From JADLGL01 sp963667605 (GTDB lineage Bacteria > Pseudomonadota > Alphaproteobacteria > Rhizobiales > Kaistiaceae): a DNA stretch of 64,000 bases. The stretch is taken from assembly GCA_963667605.2 (NCBI GenBank), contig CAXXUZ010000003.1:434001-498000 (forward strand). Direction: 5' to 3'. Below are positions 16,905 through 25,687 of the stretch, piece after piece (position 1 is the stretch's first letter; every line of letters begins with the position of its first letter). Position numbers and translations under genes: made by a program. The notes under the pieces were generated by a model. The model did not search any database and was not told where the DNA came from. It worked only from the letters and a program-made list of their open reading frames with translations.

Positions 16905-18441
16905 TTGCCCCGCTTCGCCCTCACAAGCAAGACCACGACGCCTTCGGACGCCACCTCCGGCACGCCAGCGGTCTCCGGCGCATACATCCCACCTGTCGGC
17001 CGCCGCTGGCTCGCCGCAATCCTCGCCGCGCTGTTCGGGTTTCGCCTTGTTTTTCATATCGGTTCCGGACCGTTCGGCGACGAAGCCTATTACTGGCTTT
17101 GGGGCCAACATCTCGCGCTGTCCTATTTCGATCACCCGGGCCTCAATGCATGGTTCCTGGGCCTTTTCTCCTGGCTGGGCTGGAGCCCGGCGGTCCCGAG
17201 GCTTGGCGGCCTGCTGACGACGGCCGGAACGATATTGTTTTTCGCATATTGGGCGCGACGATTAGCCGGGCCGGCTTGGATTGATTATCTGCTCGCGGCG
17301 GCGGTGATTTGGCTGGCTTCGCCACTGGTTTTCTATTTCGGCGTGCTCGCTTTCAGCGATCATTGGCTCATCTTTTTCAGCCTGTTGGCCGTTCATTTTT
17401 TTGTCCTCTTCTTCTTGGGAGTCGAGTCTGGCCGGTCACGGCTCCGGCTGCTTTACACCGCCGCCATACTTCTGGGGATTGCCGGGCTTGCCAAATATAT
17501 AGCGGTGCTCATTGCCGTCGCCGTGGCAGCCACAGTACTGAGCCGACCACGGCTTCGCCATTTGATCGCCAGTCCACACCTCTACCTTGGCGCGCTGGTC
17601 GCCCTTGCCATCCAGGCGCCGACGATAGCGTGGAATGTGGCGAACGATTCTGCGAGCTTCCGCTTCCATTTCGGTCGACTGGAAGGCGCCTTCAATGAGG
17701 CGTCCCTGACCAATGCGGCGGCGTTCGTAATCATCGGGGTTTTGCTTCTTTCACCCACCCTGGTTCAACCGTTCTTCGCCTTCTTTCGGCGTCGGACCGG
17801 GCTGGCCGGAGCGGATCTCTGGCGCTGGGTTGGACTAACGCTTTTCGTGATCTCGACGGCGATCTTTCTGGTGCTGTCCCTTCGCGTTTGGGTTCACATC
17901 TATTGGAATATACTCGCTTTCGTGCTGTTTTACCCGCTGGCTCCACTTTACCTGCGGTCACATCCGCTCTTTATCGCCCACTCGGCGATCGGCCTCGCAT
18001 TCGCTGCCGGCCTCGCCGCCAACTATGTGATCACGCCATTGGCCCCGCTTGTCGGCGCCTCAAATCCCGACTCTGCCGCTGTGTATGGATGGGAAGAAAT
18101 CAGCGCCCGCGCTATCGCGGCGGAACAGCGGCTCCGCGCCAGCCTTGTCGCCGGCAGCGGCTTTCTCCTCACTGCCCAATTCGGCTTTGCCCTGCGAAGA
18201 GCCGATGTCGTTTGCGTTAGTACAAACTGCAACCAGTTCGACCTTTGGCGCGATCCGGACCGCCCTGGGGCGCGATGCGATCCTGTTGACGCTCGACCGC
18301 CAGCCGGCAGCCGCAGTGGCGGCGCACTTCGATGAGTTTCAACTGATTGAAACAATTTCGATTATTCGCATCGGCCGAACCATCGAGACCTATCGGCTAT
18401 ACTACGCAATCGGCTATCGCGAGGCCCCGGCGCCGCCATAA
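16905..18441 (+). pseudogene. GT39-family glycosyltransferase, C-terminal frameshift
   Basis: This is a multi-membrane-span, ArnT/PMT-like protein. The first periplasmic loop has the acidic catalytic motif GDEAYYW and YFDHPGL. About ten hydrophobic segments follow. Near 18250 the frame changes: the first frame ends in Arg/Pro-rich sequence at 18335, whereas the next frame gives a natural end (ALGRDAILLTLDRQP through YRLYYAIGY) stopping at 18441. Dropping one G from CCGGACC restores continuity. The only start after an in-frame stop at 16896 is a TTG at 16905, 46 bases from the IS630 copy, so the insertion may have removed the native start. A paralogue lies at 40549-42048. Confidence 0.75.
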
Positions 18442-18589
18442 GGGCCGATCCAGCACGGAGCGCTCTTAACGGCACCAGTTTCGGCTGAGTGTCGGACAGC
18501 GTCCGCCTCACCAGTCGCTGATCCCGCTCAAACCTGCAAGATGCCCTATTGCCAGAACCGTTGAGAATGCTAGGTCTGTGGCTGGCTTC

Positions 18590-18664
<75 letters not shown>

Positions 18665-18838
18665 CTCTCAGACCTACACAATACTAGGCTTTCGAGGTTA
18701 GCTCATCACGTACACGATGGGGCCGGCTGCGCAGAACCATGCGTGAACGTGCATGGGGGTGTGACACAAAACTGGCACAGTCCCGTTCCCGGCCTGTTTC
18801 CCACCCTGCGTTGATCCGAGCATCGAAACTGGGCTCTA

Positions 18839-19984
18839 GTGGATAAAATTTGACGTTTGAATCCCGCGAGGGATTCTCGCCGGGCACGTCGTGTGCGAGT
18901 CTGGCGCATGCGGCCAGGAATCATCGTCGATGTGAGTACCGCCGACCGTGCTCGTCTCGAAGCGGTCGTTGCGGACCGGAACAGCCGGCAGAAACACGTG
19001 TGGCGGGCACGGATCGTCCTTCTGAGCGGGGATGGTCTCGGCACGGTCGAGATCATGCGCCGCACCGGCAAGAGCAAGACAGCGGTTTGGCGTTGGCAGG
19101 AGCGCTTCATGCACGAGGGTGTCGAGGGGTTGCTGCGGGACAAGACGCGACCCTCGCGCGTTCCGCCGCTCGGCCGGGAAATCGCTGACCGCGTCGTCGC
19201 GCTGACGCTGAGTGCGCCGCGCCACGAGGCGACACATTGGACGGCGCCGGCGATGGCCAAGACGGTCGGCATCAGCGTCAGCGCGGTACAGCGCATCTGG
19301 CGGGCGCACGGGCTTCAGCCCCACCGGGTCCGGCAGTTCAAGCTGTCGCGTGACCCGGAGTTCATTCCCAAGCTGCGGGACATCGTCGGCCTTTATGTCG
19401 ATCCGCCGGCGCACGCCGTTGTCCTGTCGGTTGACGAGAAGAGCCAGATCCAGGCGCTCGACCGCACCCAACCCGGGCTGCCGATGAAGACGGGACGCGC
19501 GGGCACGATGACGCATGACTACAAGCGGCACGGCACGACCACGCTGTTCGCCGCGCTGAACGTGCTCGAAGGGCGTGTCATCGGCCAGTGCATGCAGCGC
19601 CATCGACACCAAGAGTTCATTCGCTTCCTCAACGCCATCGAGGCCGACGTGCCCGCGGGAAAGCTGGTCCATGTGATCCTCGACAACTACGCCGCCCACA
19701 AGCATCCCAAGGTCCGCGGGTGGCTTACGTGCCATCCGCGGACCTTCTTCCACTTCACCCCAACATCCTGCTCCTGGCTCAACGCCGTCGAAGGTTTCTT
19801 CGCAAAGCTCGCAAAGCAACGTCTCAAGCGCGGCGTCTTCCACTCGATCGTCGATCTCCAGGCCACCATCAACCGCTTCCTCGAACACACCAACAACGAT
19901 CCGCAGCCCTTCATCTGGACAAAGGATCCCGACAAAATCATCGCCGCTGTCAGACGCGGGCATCAAGCGTTAGATTCCATCCAC
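18839..19984 (+). mobile_element. IS630-family insertion sequence, copy 2 (intact)
   Basis: The 1146-base element has the same ends as copy 1 (GTGGATAAAATTT... and ...ATCCAC), flanked by TA at 18837-18838 and 19985-19986. It lies in the same orientation as copy 1, so the pair forms a direct repeat around the GT39 gene and the tRNA. The right junction falls exactly within the stop codon of the phage-type gene at 19984-20295. Confidence 0.94.
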
Positions 19985-19987
19985 TAA
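18857..19987 (+). CDS. IS630-family transposase
   Basis: A complete 376-residue DDE transposase. An N-terminal helix-turn-helix pair (GLGTVEIMRRTGKSKTAVWR; GISVSAVQRIWRAHG) precedes the catalytic domain with D193 in SVDEKSQ, D276 in ILDNYAAH and E312 in NAVEGFFAKL (35 residues between the last two). The start may be the internal ATG giving MRPGIIVDVS, 17 codons later, because the first codons overlap the element's end. No frame defect is seen, so the copy should be able to mobilise itself and possibly copy 1. Confidence 0.93.
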   Translation: MNPARDSRRARRVRVWRMRPGIIVDVSTADRARLEAVVADRNSRQKHVWRARIVLLSGDGLGTVEIMRRTGKSKTAVWRWQERFMHEGVEGLLRDKTRPSRVPPLGREIADRVVALTLSAPRHEATHWTAPAMAKTVGISVSAVQRIWRAHGLQPHRVRQFKLSRDPEFIPKLRDIVGLYVDPPAHAVVLSVDEKSQIQALDRTQPGLPMKTGRAGTMTHDYKRHGTTTLFAALNVLEGRVIGQCMQRHRHQEFIRFLNAIEADVPAGKLVHVILDNYAAHKHPKVRGWLTCHPRTFFHFTPTSCSWLNAVEGFFAKLAKQRLKRGVFHSIVDLQATINRFLEHTNNDPQPFIWTKDPDKIIAAVRRGHQALDSIH

Positions 19988-20295
19988 CTCGGCGCCTGAT
20001 GCTTCGCGATCGTTTTCAAGAGCTCGGTGTTGGCCTGCATCGTTGTGATGACGAGCTCGTGGTGGCGCCTCATTTCGCGAAGCTCGCCCTTCACATCCTC
20101 GACCGCTCGCTCAAGCCGGGTGATGTGCTGGTTGAGATCGTCGCGCCGAACATAGGCATCCTTGACCTCGTTGATCCGCTTGTGGAGCTGGTCGTCGCCG
20201 TCGCGAATCGACTTGGTGACGAAACGGTCGCGGACGACCATGCCGCCGGCGATCGCCAGCAACAGCCCAATGGACGCCATCAGGTCGCCGTCCAT
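19984..20295 (-). CDS. Phage-type membrane-anchored coiled-coil protein
   Basis: A 103-residue protein with an N-terminal membrane segment (MASIGLLLAIAGGMVV) and a charged helical tail (RINEVKDAYVRRDDLNQHITRLERAVEDV) that looks like a coiled coil. This shape is common for small proteins near phage lysis genes. It follows the holin without a gap. Its TAG stop uses the TA target and the first G of the IS630 end; the pre-insertion sequence would also read TAG, so its length is probably unchanged. Function not proven. Confidence 0.6.
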   Translation of the reverse strand: MDGDLMASIGLLLAIAGGMVVRDRFVTKSIRDGDDQLHKRINEVKDAYVRRDDLNQHITRLERAVEDVKGELREMRRHHELVITTMQANTELLKTIAKHQAPS

Positions 20296-20825
20296 CAGTC
20301 GGCGCCCCGAGCCTTTTCATAGGATCTTCCCCCGGCATAGACGCCGAGGACGCCGAGCTGCAGCGGCAGGAGCAGCATCAACACGCCGGAGAAAACGCCA
20401 CCTTCCTCAACCCGGCCGGCGAGCAGCAGCCAGAACAGAAGCACCACATAGACCGGGATCAGAACGATCGAGGACAGCGCGAAGATCGGCCGCCAATTGC
20501 GCTGCAGCCAGTCCTTCGCCTTCATCTCGGCTCGCATCGACAGGTTGATGTCCTGGACCATCCCCTGCCAATATTCGAGCCCGTCATCCTCAACCTCTCG
20601 AACCATCCGCAGGAGTTGTGCGCGCCCCGGAACGTCAGCGCTCTCAAAGCGGTCGGCGATCGCGTCGGCCGTCGCGGCGGTACCGAAGGCGCCCGAAATC
20701 TTCTCGATCACTGTGGCGACACCCGGCGCCCGCCGGCGCACGATATTGGCAAGGAAGCCGCTACCGGACTGGACCAAGATCGGGAACAGGCGACGGGCGG
20801 CGGCGGCGAGTAGCGCTGGCATCAT
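20295..20825 (-). CDS. Phage holin-like protein (3-TM holin family)
   Basis: The protein has about 176 residues from ATG codons at 20825/20822. An amphipathic N-terminus (MPALLAAAARRLFPIL) and a central helical region (ADRFESADVPGRAQLLRMVREVEDD) are followed by two to three hydrophobic segments (IFALSSIVLIPVYVVLLFWLLLA; GVLMLLLPLQLGVLGVYAGG). This is the layout of holins of the 3TM type that accompany glycoside hydrolase 108 endolysins. Start and endolysin stop overlap. A holin makes the membrane lesions that release or activate endolysin. Confidence 0.7.
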   Translation of the reverse strand: MMPALLAAAARRLFPILVQSGSGFLANIVRRRAPGVATVIEKISGAFGTAATADAIADRFESADVPGRAQLLRMVREVEDDGLEYWQGMVQDINLSMRAEMKAKDWLQRNWRPIFALSSIVLIPVYVVLLFWLLLAGRVEEGGVFSGVLMLLLPLQLGVLGVYAGGRSYEKARGAD

Positions 20826-21727
20826 GTCTGTCCTTTTTGCGAATTGGCGAGCGAGCGGAGCGCGGTCACCCGCATTTTCTGACCGTGGGCGCGCCACAGG
20901 AAATAGGCGGCCGCCACCAACGCGGCCGCCAGCACACCCCACAACAGCAGCTCCAGCCAGGGGAAGCCGTCGGCGGGGATTGCGGCCAGGTCTGGCCGAT
21001 CGGTCGGCGTGGAGTCGGTCTGGGGCACTGGCGCATCCGCCGCTTCGCCTCCGGTCGCGGCGACAGTGCCATCGACCGCAGCAACACCGCCGGCACCGCT
21101 GGCCTTCTGATTATCGCGGCGTCGCGATTGATCGGCGGTCTCCGCCTCAATCTCTGCCACCGTCGAGATCGACGCTGGAGAGCGCCCGAGCGCCAGCAAA
21201 GCCAATCCCAGCCCGAACGCTTCGACCCGCGCCACCCGGGCGGTCCAGCCGCGGCCATAGCGCTTGAACAGCGAAGTCAGCCCCTGCAGGAACGACAGCC
21301 TTTTGGCCGTCATCCGCTTGATCGCGGCCGGCCAGTCGGTGACGGCCTCAACCGCCGCCATGGTCTTTGGCCCGAAGCCACCATCGGCCTTGGTGCCGAT
21401 CGCGCCCTGCAGCCATTTGATCGATCGGCCAGGCCCGCTATTGATTGCGCCATCGAAGGTGACGACGTCGGGCCCGCTCGGAAGGTCGTCGCCCCACACC
21501 CTGTTCCAATAATCTTGGCGGTAGAACTGGGCGGCGGCGGCCCGGGTCAGATTTCGGATGTCGAGATATGGATAGGCGTGGGCGGCGATGCCGTATTTCG
21601 TGCCCTTGAGTTCACCGACACCTTTCTTGCCACCGGTCCAATTGCCGCGATCGTTCGGGTCGAGCGACAGACCGCCCTCGTGGCCCCAGGTTTCGTCCAA
21701 CGCAGCAGGAAGGTTCTCGGCAACCAT
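20822..21727 (-). CDS. Endolysin-like glycoside hydrolase family 108 muramidase
   Basis: The 301-residue protein has an N-terminal GH108 domain with the catalytic glutamate at E17 in WGHEGGLSLDPNDRG and the conserved KGTKYGIAAHAYP, then a peptidoglycan-binding type 3 region (GGFGPKTMAAVEAV, AIKRMTAKRLSFL). After a Ser/Asp/Pro-rich linker (about 185-250) there is a C-terminal membrane segment (WLELLLWGVLAAALVAAAYFL, about 258-280). A C-terminal anchor is unusual for an endolysin and suggests a membrane-tethered form. It overlaps the holin start. Confidence 0.8.
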   Translation of the reverse strand: MVAENLPAALDETWGHEGGLSLDPNDRGNWTGGKKGVGELKGTKYGIAAHAYPYLDIRNLTRAAAAQFYRQDYWNRVWGDDLPSGPDVVTFDGAINSGPGRSIKWLQGAIGTKADGGFGPKTMAAVEAVTDWPAAIKRMTAKRLSFLQGLTSLFKRYGRGWTARVARVEAFGLGLALLALGRSPASISTVAEIEAETADQSRRRDNQKASGAGGVAAVDGTVAATGGEAADAPVPQTDSTPTDRPDLAAIPADGFPWLELLLWGVLAAALVAAAYFLWRAHGQKMRVTALRSLANSQKGQT

Positions 21728-21832
21728 GCCAGCCAGCCAGAATCAAAACGGCTACCCCGAGGGATGGCCACGCAATCTTGTCTGTCATTGGTTTGTCCTC
21801 TCCCGGATCTGAGCCGGGATCGTCGGGTTGGG

Positions 21833-22459
21833 TCACCTCAGAGACACGGCAACGAGCGCTCCGGGTTCATCCACCGAAATGTTGCCCGCCGGTGTTCCGG
21901 GAACGTACCCAACACCCCCGGAATTGCTCGAGTGGAAGTCCTTGTCCACCAGCTCCGTGGCGTTGGTGTAGGCCACCTGATCATTCGTTGCGTGAGCGAC
22001 CAAAGCTATCCCACCCACGCTCGGGGCAGTCAGAGATGCTAATGCTGGGCTCGCCCCCGTATCGCTGTCTGTGTCTTCCGCAGTGGCGCTGATCAGGCCG
22101 GAAAGCGATAGAACTGAAATACCGGCTGAGCCAACAGTTCCGCTGAACGTCAAAGCCACCGTCTTTGACGAAAACGCTCCAGCGATAATCGCTATCGCAC
22201 AGCCGTTATTGTTCCCGCCGCTCAGTGTGGCCTGCACCAGGATAGTCATTGCATTGCCGTCGAAGGTCAGGGACGACAGGGTATATGTGGACGAACCGTG
22301 ATGCCAATGAACGCAGACGACCGTAAAAGGCCCGTTGCTGCTCTGGCTGGTGATATTTACCGTCGACCCAGACCCGCCATCGGCGGACTGGCCTTCGTCG
22401 GTCAGAAGAACTTGCTGCCCACCGGCGCTGAACCCCGCAAGCTGGTTCATGACGAACAT
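21833..22459 (-). CDS. Phage-type structural protein of unknown function
   Basis: The 208-residue protein is Gly/Ser/Thr-rich and beta-prone, without signal peptide or membrane segment (MFVMNQLAGFSAGG... ending GALVAVSLR). The composition and position after a tail-fibre-like gene suggest a virion or receptor-contact protein. I recognise no specific family. Its stop overlaps, as GTGA, an ORF for a short membrane peptide (start 21836) that is probably not independent. Confidence 0.5.
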   Translation of the reverse strand: MFVMNQLAGFSAGGQQVLLTDEGQSADGGSGSTVNITSQSSNGPFTVVCVHWHHGSSTYTLSSLTFDGNAMTILVQATLSGGNNNGCAIAIIAGAFSSKTVALTFSGTVGSAGISVLSLSGLISATAEDTDSDTGASPALASLTAPSVGGIALVAHATNDQVAYTNATELVDKDFHSSNSGGVGYVPGTPAGNISVDEPGALVAVSLR

Positions 22460-23230
22460 CAGGAATCGGTCCCGGCATCGAGGGTTATGAAGATCTTGAT
22501 GCCCAGCAGTCGGGCGTCCTCGGTGGCCGTGTCGTTCGAATCCGAGACATCCCTGAAGAGCCGGAAGAACATCAGATCATCATCGGCGGGCGTGCCGGCG
22601 ATTGTCACCGCCCCGCTCTCCGCGCTTACCAACACGTCACCCGCCGCTGATTGAGGCGCATCGTCGACGACAACAGCCGTGCCCCAGGGAGGCGTCGATG
22701 GTGTCGCCATCAGCCACCCCAAGCGCTTGCAAGGCCCATGAGGTGCCGTCCGTGTCCGTCGCCGTTGTCGACCACCACACTTGAAATGTGATGGTGCCGA
22801 GACCGTAGGACTTCGGCAGAGCTATCTGGAAATGGGCGTACTCGTCCGCCGATGCATCGAAATCGAGGGCCTTGTAGTTCTGCTTGTTGGTTGAGGTTTC
22901 AACATGCCCAATCGCCGGACCGCTCGTCGTCGCTGGGGTCATCCCCGATGCTGGAATCCAGATCGTGCGCTTCCCGACCAACAGCACCTGCTCGTACCGG
23001 ACCGAATCCCCTGCGGAAGCCCCGCCTGCCAGGCCGGTGTGCTTCTTGGAATTCATCGGAAGGTTGGCCGAGGGGTTGGTCTGGCCGTCCTTCGTTATGC
23101 AATTGGATAGGCCAGTAGCAAAGCCGTCTTGCTCCGTATCCATGCGAGAAGCGGTGATGGCGACAGAGTTTGCCAGGTCTGTGACCCAATTGTGGATACG
23201 GTTGAACGCGCCTGATCCGTTGAAAGCCAA
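22459..23230 (-). pseudogene. Phage tail-fibre-like protein, frameshifted
   Basis: The N-terminal part (MAFNGSGAFNRIHNWVTDLANS, then MDTEQDGFATGLSNCITKDGQTNPSANLPM) is typical of tail-fibre or tail-associated proteins of alphaproteobacterial phages. The frame breaks at about 22690, after GVADGDTIDAS, and resumes one base later with WGTAVVVDDAPQSAAGDVL to LLGIKIFITLDAGTDS. The junction is TCCCTGGGG; reading CCC as CC restores one protein of about 256 residues. It ends by overlapping the start of the next phage-type gene. Confidence 0.7.
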
Positions 23231-23248
23231 TTCAATTTACTGCTTTTC

Positions 23249-23299
23249 TAGTCCACACTTCTGTTGACTTATACATTTGTGTGGACTATATTATCTTCA
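23249..23299 (+). promoter_or_regulatory. hicAB promoter with palindromic operator candidate
   Basis: A near-consensus promoter is visible: -35 TTGACT at 23264-23269, 17-base spacer, -10 TATATT at 23287-23292. A perfect ten-base inverted repeat flanks the -35: TAGTCCACAC at 23249-23258 and GTGTGGACTA at 23279-23288, the right arm overlapping the spacer and -10. This is where the HicB antitoxin would be expected to bind for autorepression. The predicted transcript start, about seven bases after the -10, coincides with the hicA ATG at 23299. Confidence 0.75.
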
Positions 23300-23484
23300 T
23301 GAACGCACCCGAACTCAGAAAGTGGCTTTCCAAGAGGGGTTGCACTTTCGAGACCCGCAAAGGTGGCAGCGGCCACATCACCGTCCGGCGTGGCAACCGG
23401 GCCTCGCAGCTCCCGATGCATGGGGGCCGCAAGGAGCTGGGCTCCGGGCTAGTGAGCAAGATCAAGAAGGACTTGGGACTTTGA
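23299..23484 (+). CDS. hicA: HicA family mRNA-interferase toxin
   Basis: A 61-residue double-stranded-RNA-binding-fold toxin. The family features are visible: ELRKWLSKRGCTFETRKGGSGHITVRR with the catalytic histidine in SGH, and LPMHGGRKELGSGLVSKIKKDLGL at the end. HicA cleaves mRNA when free of HicB. I chose the ATG at 23299; a GTG at 23281 in the same frame lies inside the promoter. It overlaps nothing and is followed by hicB after two bases. Confidence 0.93.
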   Translation: MNAPELRKWLSKRGCTFETRKGGSGHITVRRGNRASQLPMHGGRKELGSGLVSKIKKDLGL

Positions 23485-23486
23485 GG

Positions 23487-23951
23487 ATGGACAGAAATTA
23501 TCGACTGCGTTTGAAGGCAGACGACAACGATACTTTCCTGGTAACTGCGCCCCAGTTCCCGGAGGTCACCACTTTTGGTGAGACCAAAGAGGAAGCGCTG
23601 GCAAACGGCCTCCGGGCTATCGAAGAAGCGATCGCGGCCCGCATACACGATCACCGGGACATCCCCGTCCCTGGAGCCGTACGCAATGGTCGTTCCGTAG
23701 CTCTCCCACTCCAGACCTATCTAAAGGTCGGCCTTTATCTGATCTCTCGGTCGAAAGGGACCACACCGGCTGAACTCTCCAGACGGCTTGGTGTTCATCG
23801 TGAACAGGTTGACCGCCTATTCCGGCTCAGTCACAATTCTCGACTTGATCAGCTTGAGGCTGCTTTCCGCGCGCTGGACGCACCAGTCGATATTGCTCTA
23901 CCCTCCCTGGCACCCCGCTTGATGATAAAAGGGCGGCCCCGAAGAACCTGA
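23487..23951 (+). CDS. hicB: HicB family antitoxin with HTH domain
   Basis: The 154-residue protein has the degraded RNase H-like HicB fold (YRLRLKADDNDTFLVTAPQFPEVTTFGETKEEALANGLRAI) and a C-terminal helix-turn-helix (TTPAELSRRLGVHREQVDRLF). It should neutralise HicA and repress the shared promoter by binding the palindrome upstream. An in-frame reading from 23277 would overlap hicA in another frame and is not credible. Confidence 0.92.
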   Translation: MDRNYRLRLKADDNDTFLVTAPQFPEVTTFGETKEEALANGLRAIEEAIAARIHDHRDIPVPGAVRNGRSVALPLQTYLKVGLYLISRSKGTTPAELSRRLGVHREQVDRLFRLSHNSRLDQLEAAFRALDAPVDIALPSLAPRLMIKGRPRRT

Positions 23952-24044
23952 ATCCGGCGTTTTCCGCCTGCCCGCACTTCTCGCCGGCTCCGCACGTGCC
24001 TACCTTCTTGGCTTTTCGAGGTTTGTTCGTTTGATGGAGTGTGG

Positions 24045-25217
24045 CTAGGAACGACTGTGGAGTTCAAAGGGAAGGACGCGGCCGAACCTTCCGATTGAGG
24101 CATTGCAGCAGGCATCCCAAATCGTCGTCGCCATCTCTCGGTGATCCTCGATGGATCTCCACGGGCGGCTGTCAACGCCCATATCCCAGAATGAGGACCG
24201 GATTGGACGAACGGATCGGAAGCTTTCTACCAGATCGATTGGTGCACCATTCTCGGTAAATAGAGAAGTGTAATCTGAGTGAACCAACAAGATGTCTTGC
24301 CTAGTGCTAAATCCGAGGGGATCAAGCGATAGCAGATCGTAGTGCGGCCCCGCGACGTCCAAAACATAGCCTGAGGAACAACCGGAGAAGCCGCCATAAC
24401 TAGAATCGGTGTAGCGTGGATCAAACTCTACTGTGAATGCAATTGGGGGGGGGATTTCCGGGTTGACTTCGATGTAGATTAGATCGGGAGCGTAAGCACC
24501 CAAGAGTGACTTGAGGATCGGTCCGTCAAACGAATCTATGTCAATCTTCAACAAACTGAAATGCTGAGGACAACCGGCGTCGGCCAGAATTCTGACGGCG
24601 TTCTCGGGTGTGACAAGGGTGTTCTGCAGTTTCCTGACATCCGGTGACGGTAGATTTACGGACAAAGCCGGGTGCTCGGCCGCGTCGACCGCTATACCCG
24701 GCCATCCATCAGCGTAAAGTTCGTAGCAGGGGTCCCTCCATTTGCCGTCGTGACAACCGATATTCACCACGAACCGGGCAGCTTCGGAATGCCGCGTAAC
24801 CACCCGAGCCGCTTTGCCCGGCGTCATCCTTTCTCGCTCTGCCAGCAACATTCGATCCAACTCAGAAACGTCACGCCCATAATTGCGAAGCCCCTCAAGT
24901 GCCAGCTGGCCTTCGTTGTCGTCCGCTGGTATCCGGGACAACAGCGCCGTGTAATTCTCCTTCTCCAGATTTGCAGCGCCGGTTTTTATAGCGAGCTTGA
25001 GCAACCACCACCGCAGTGCAAAGCTGTCCCACCGTGTGTCCTCGACCACCTCGGCAAGCGCGAACGCACCGGCATTGCTTTTGGCAGACAACCGTCGAAT
25101 GGCTTTGATCCGTGCTTTGAGAGCATTTGGATCGGTGTCCGCGTCGCGCCCGGCGAACAGATCCGTCATCGCTTTCACGTCGCCAAGTTCTCGTAGGCGC
25201 AGCACTGCCCTTAGCAA
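24045..25217 (-). CDS. FkbM-like methyltransferase domain protein
   Basis: The first about 150 residues are helical repeats (possibly TPR-like). The C-terminal half has an FkbM-type SAM-binding motif, FVVNIGCHDGKW, then YADGWPGIAVDA, LLKIDIDSFDG and LIYIEVNPE. FkbM enzymes O-methylate sugars or small metabolites; the substrate is not visible. Coding sequence continues in frame upstream to about 25307 (KAKLIDSIASLAKANRHWAKRRLE) and there begins at a CTG after a TAG, so the native start may be CTG or a mutated ATG rather than the TTG at 25217. The gene is isolated, with lower GC than its surroundings. Confidence 0.7.
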   Translation of the reverse strand: MLRAVLRLRELGDVKAMTDLFAGRDADTDPNALKARIKAIRRLSAKSNAGAFALAEVVEDTRWDSFALRWWLLKLAIKTGAANLEKENYTALLSRIPADDNEGQLALEGLRNYGRDVSELDRMLLAERERMTPGKAARVVTRHSEAARFVVNIGCHDGKWRDPCYELYADGWPGIAVDAAEHPALSVNLPSPDVRKLQNTLVTPENAVRILADAGCPQHFSLLKIDIDSFDGPILKSLLGAYAPDLIYIEVNPEIPPPIAFTVEFDPRYTDSSYGGFSGCSSGYVLDVAGPHYDLLSLDPLGFSTRQDILLVHSDYTSLFTENGAPIDLVESFRSVRPIRSSFWDMGVDSRPWRSIEDHREMATTIWDACCNASIGRFGRVLPFELHSRS

Positions 25218-25474
25218 CTGCTTGCCCTCCAGCCGCCGTTTAGCCCAGTGCCGATTTGCTTTGGCCAGTGAGGCGATTGAGTCGATGAGTTTTGCCTTTC
25301 TCGACAGCTATGACGATGAGAACAACAAGGGCAACATTGACCGGCGTGACTTTAAACGGAGCCGGCGCATCCCAATTCCTCCTAACCCCAAAATCCCCAG
25401 ACTGGAACGGTCCTGATTACTGTCTCAGCTTCCCCCGTCTTGCTCAACCGTGAGTTTGAGACGATATTATTCTG

Positions 25475-25648
25475 ATGGCGGACCAATTACCCGAAACTGA
25501 CGAACACCCACCTGAAAGGCTCCGATCCGAGGCCGCGCATACGCTTGCTTCGGCAACTTGGCTGCTGATCATCCTCGGCGTGGTGGGTCTGGGCGGGTTG
25601 GGCATCTGGGCGCTCCAGCCGTCGCTCGGTGTCCTTCGGGATAAGTAG
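25475..25648 (+). CDS. Small one-span membrane protein
   Basis: A 57-residue frame opens with ATG at 25475: a charged start (MADQLPETDEHPPERLRSEA) and one strong membrane segment (ATWLLIILGVVGLGGLGIWAL). The TAG stop lies inside the left terminal repeat of the IS1595-family element, which begins at 25641, so the native C-terminus may have been cut by the insertion. No family is recognised. Confidence 0.4.
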   Translation: MADQLPETDEHPPERLRSEAAHTLASATWLLIILGVVGLGGLGIWALQPSLGVLRDK

Positions 25649-25665
25649 TTGGGGGCTTTAGATTG
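25641..25665 (+). repeat. Left terminal inverted repeat of the IS1595-family element
   Basis: It reads ATAAGTAG, TTGG, GGGCTT, TAG, ATTG. The right end, read on the minus strand, gives ATAAGTAG, ATAC, GGGCTT, GAC, ATTG. The shared blocks at equal spacing are unlikely to be chance and place the left end just after the small membrane ORF. Confidence 0.7.
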
Positions 25666-25687
25666 ACTCTGATCAAGCTGTCGTGTC

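Noticed and set aside
21612..21836. 74-codon minus-strand frame with a membrane segment, overlapping (GTGA) the preceding phage gene
   Set aside because: It runs 116 bases into the endolysin gene and becomes Arg-rich there. The first 38 residues could be a small membrane peptide, but I cannot support a separate gene.
20618..22042. 474-codon open frame on the plus strand across the phage genes
   Set aside because: It is antisense to holin and endolysin genes with clear family motifs, and its translation is Arg/Gly-rich without any recognisable domain.
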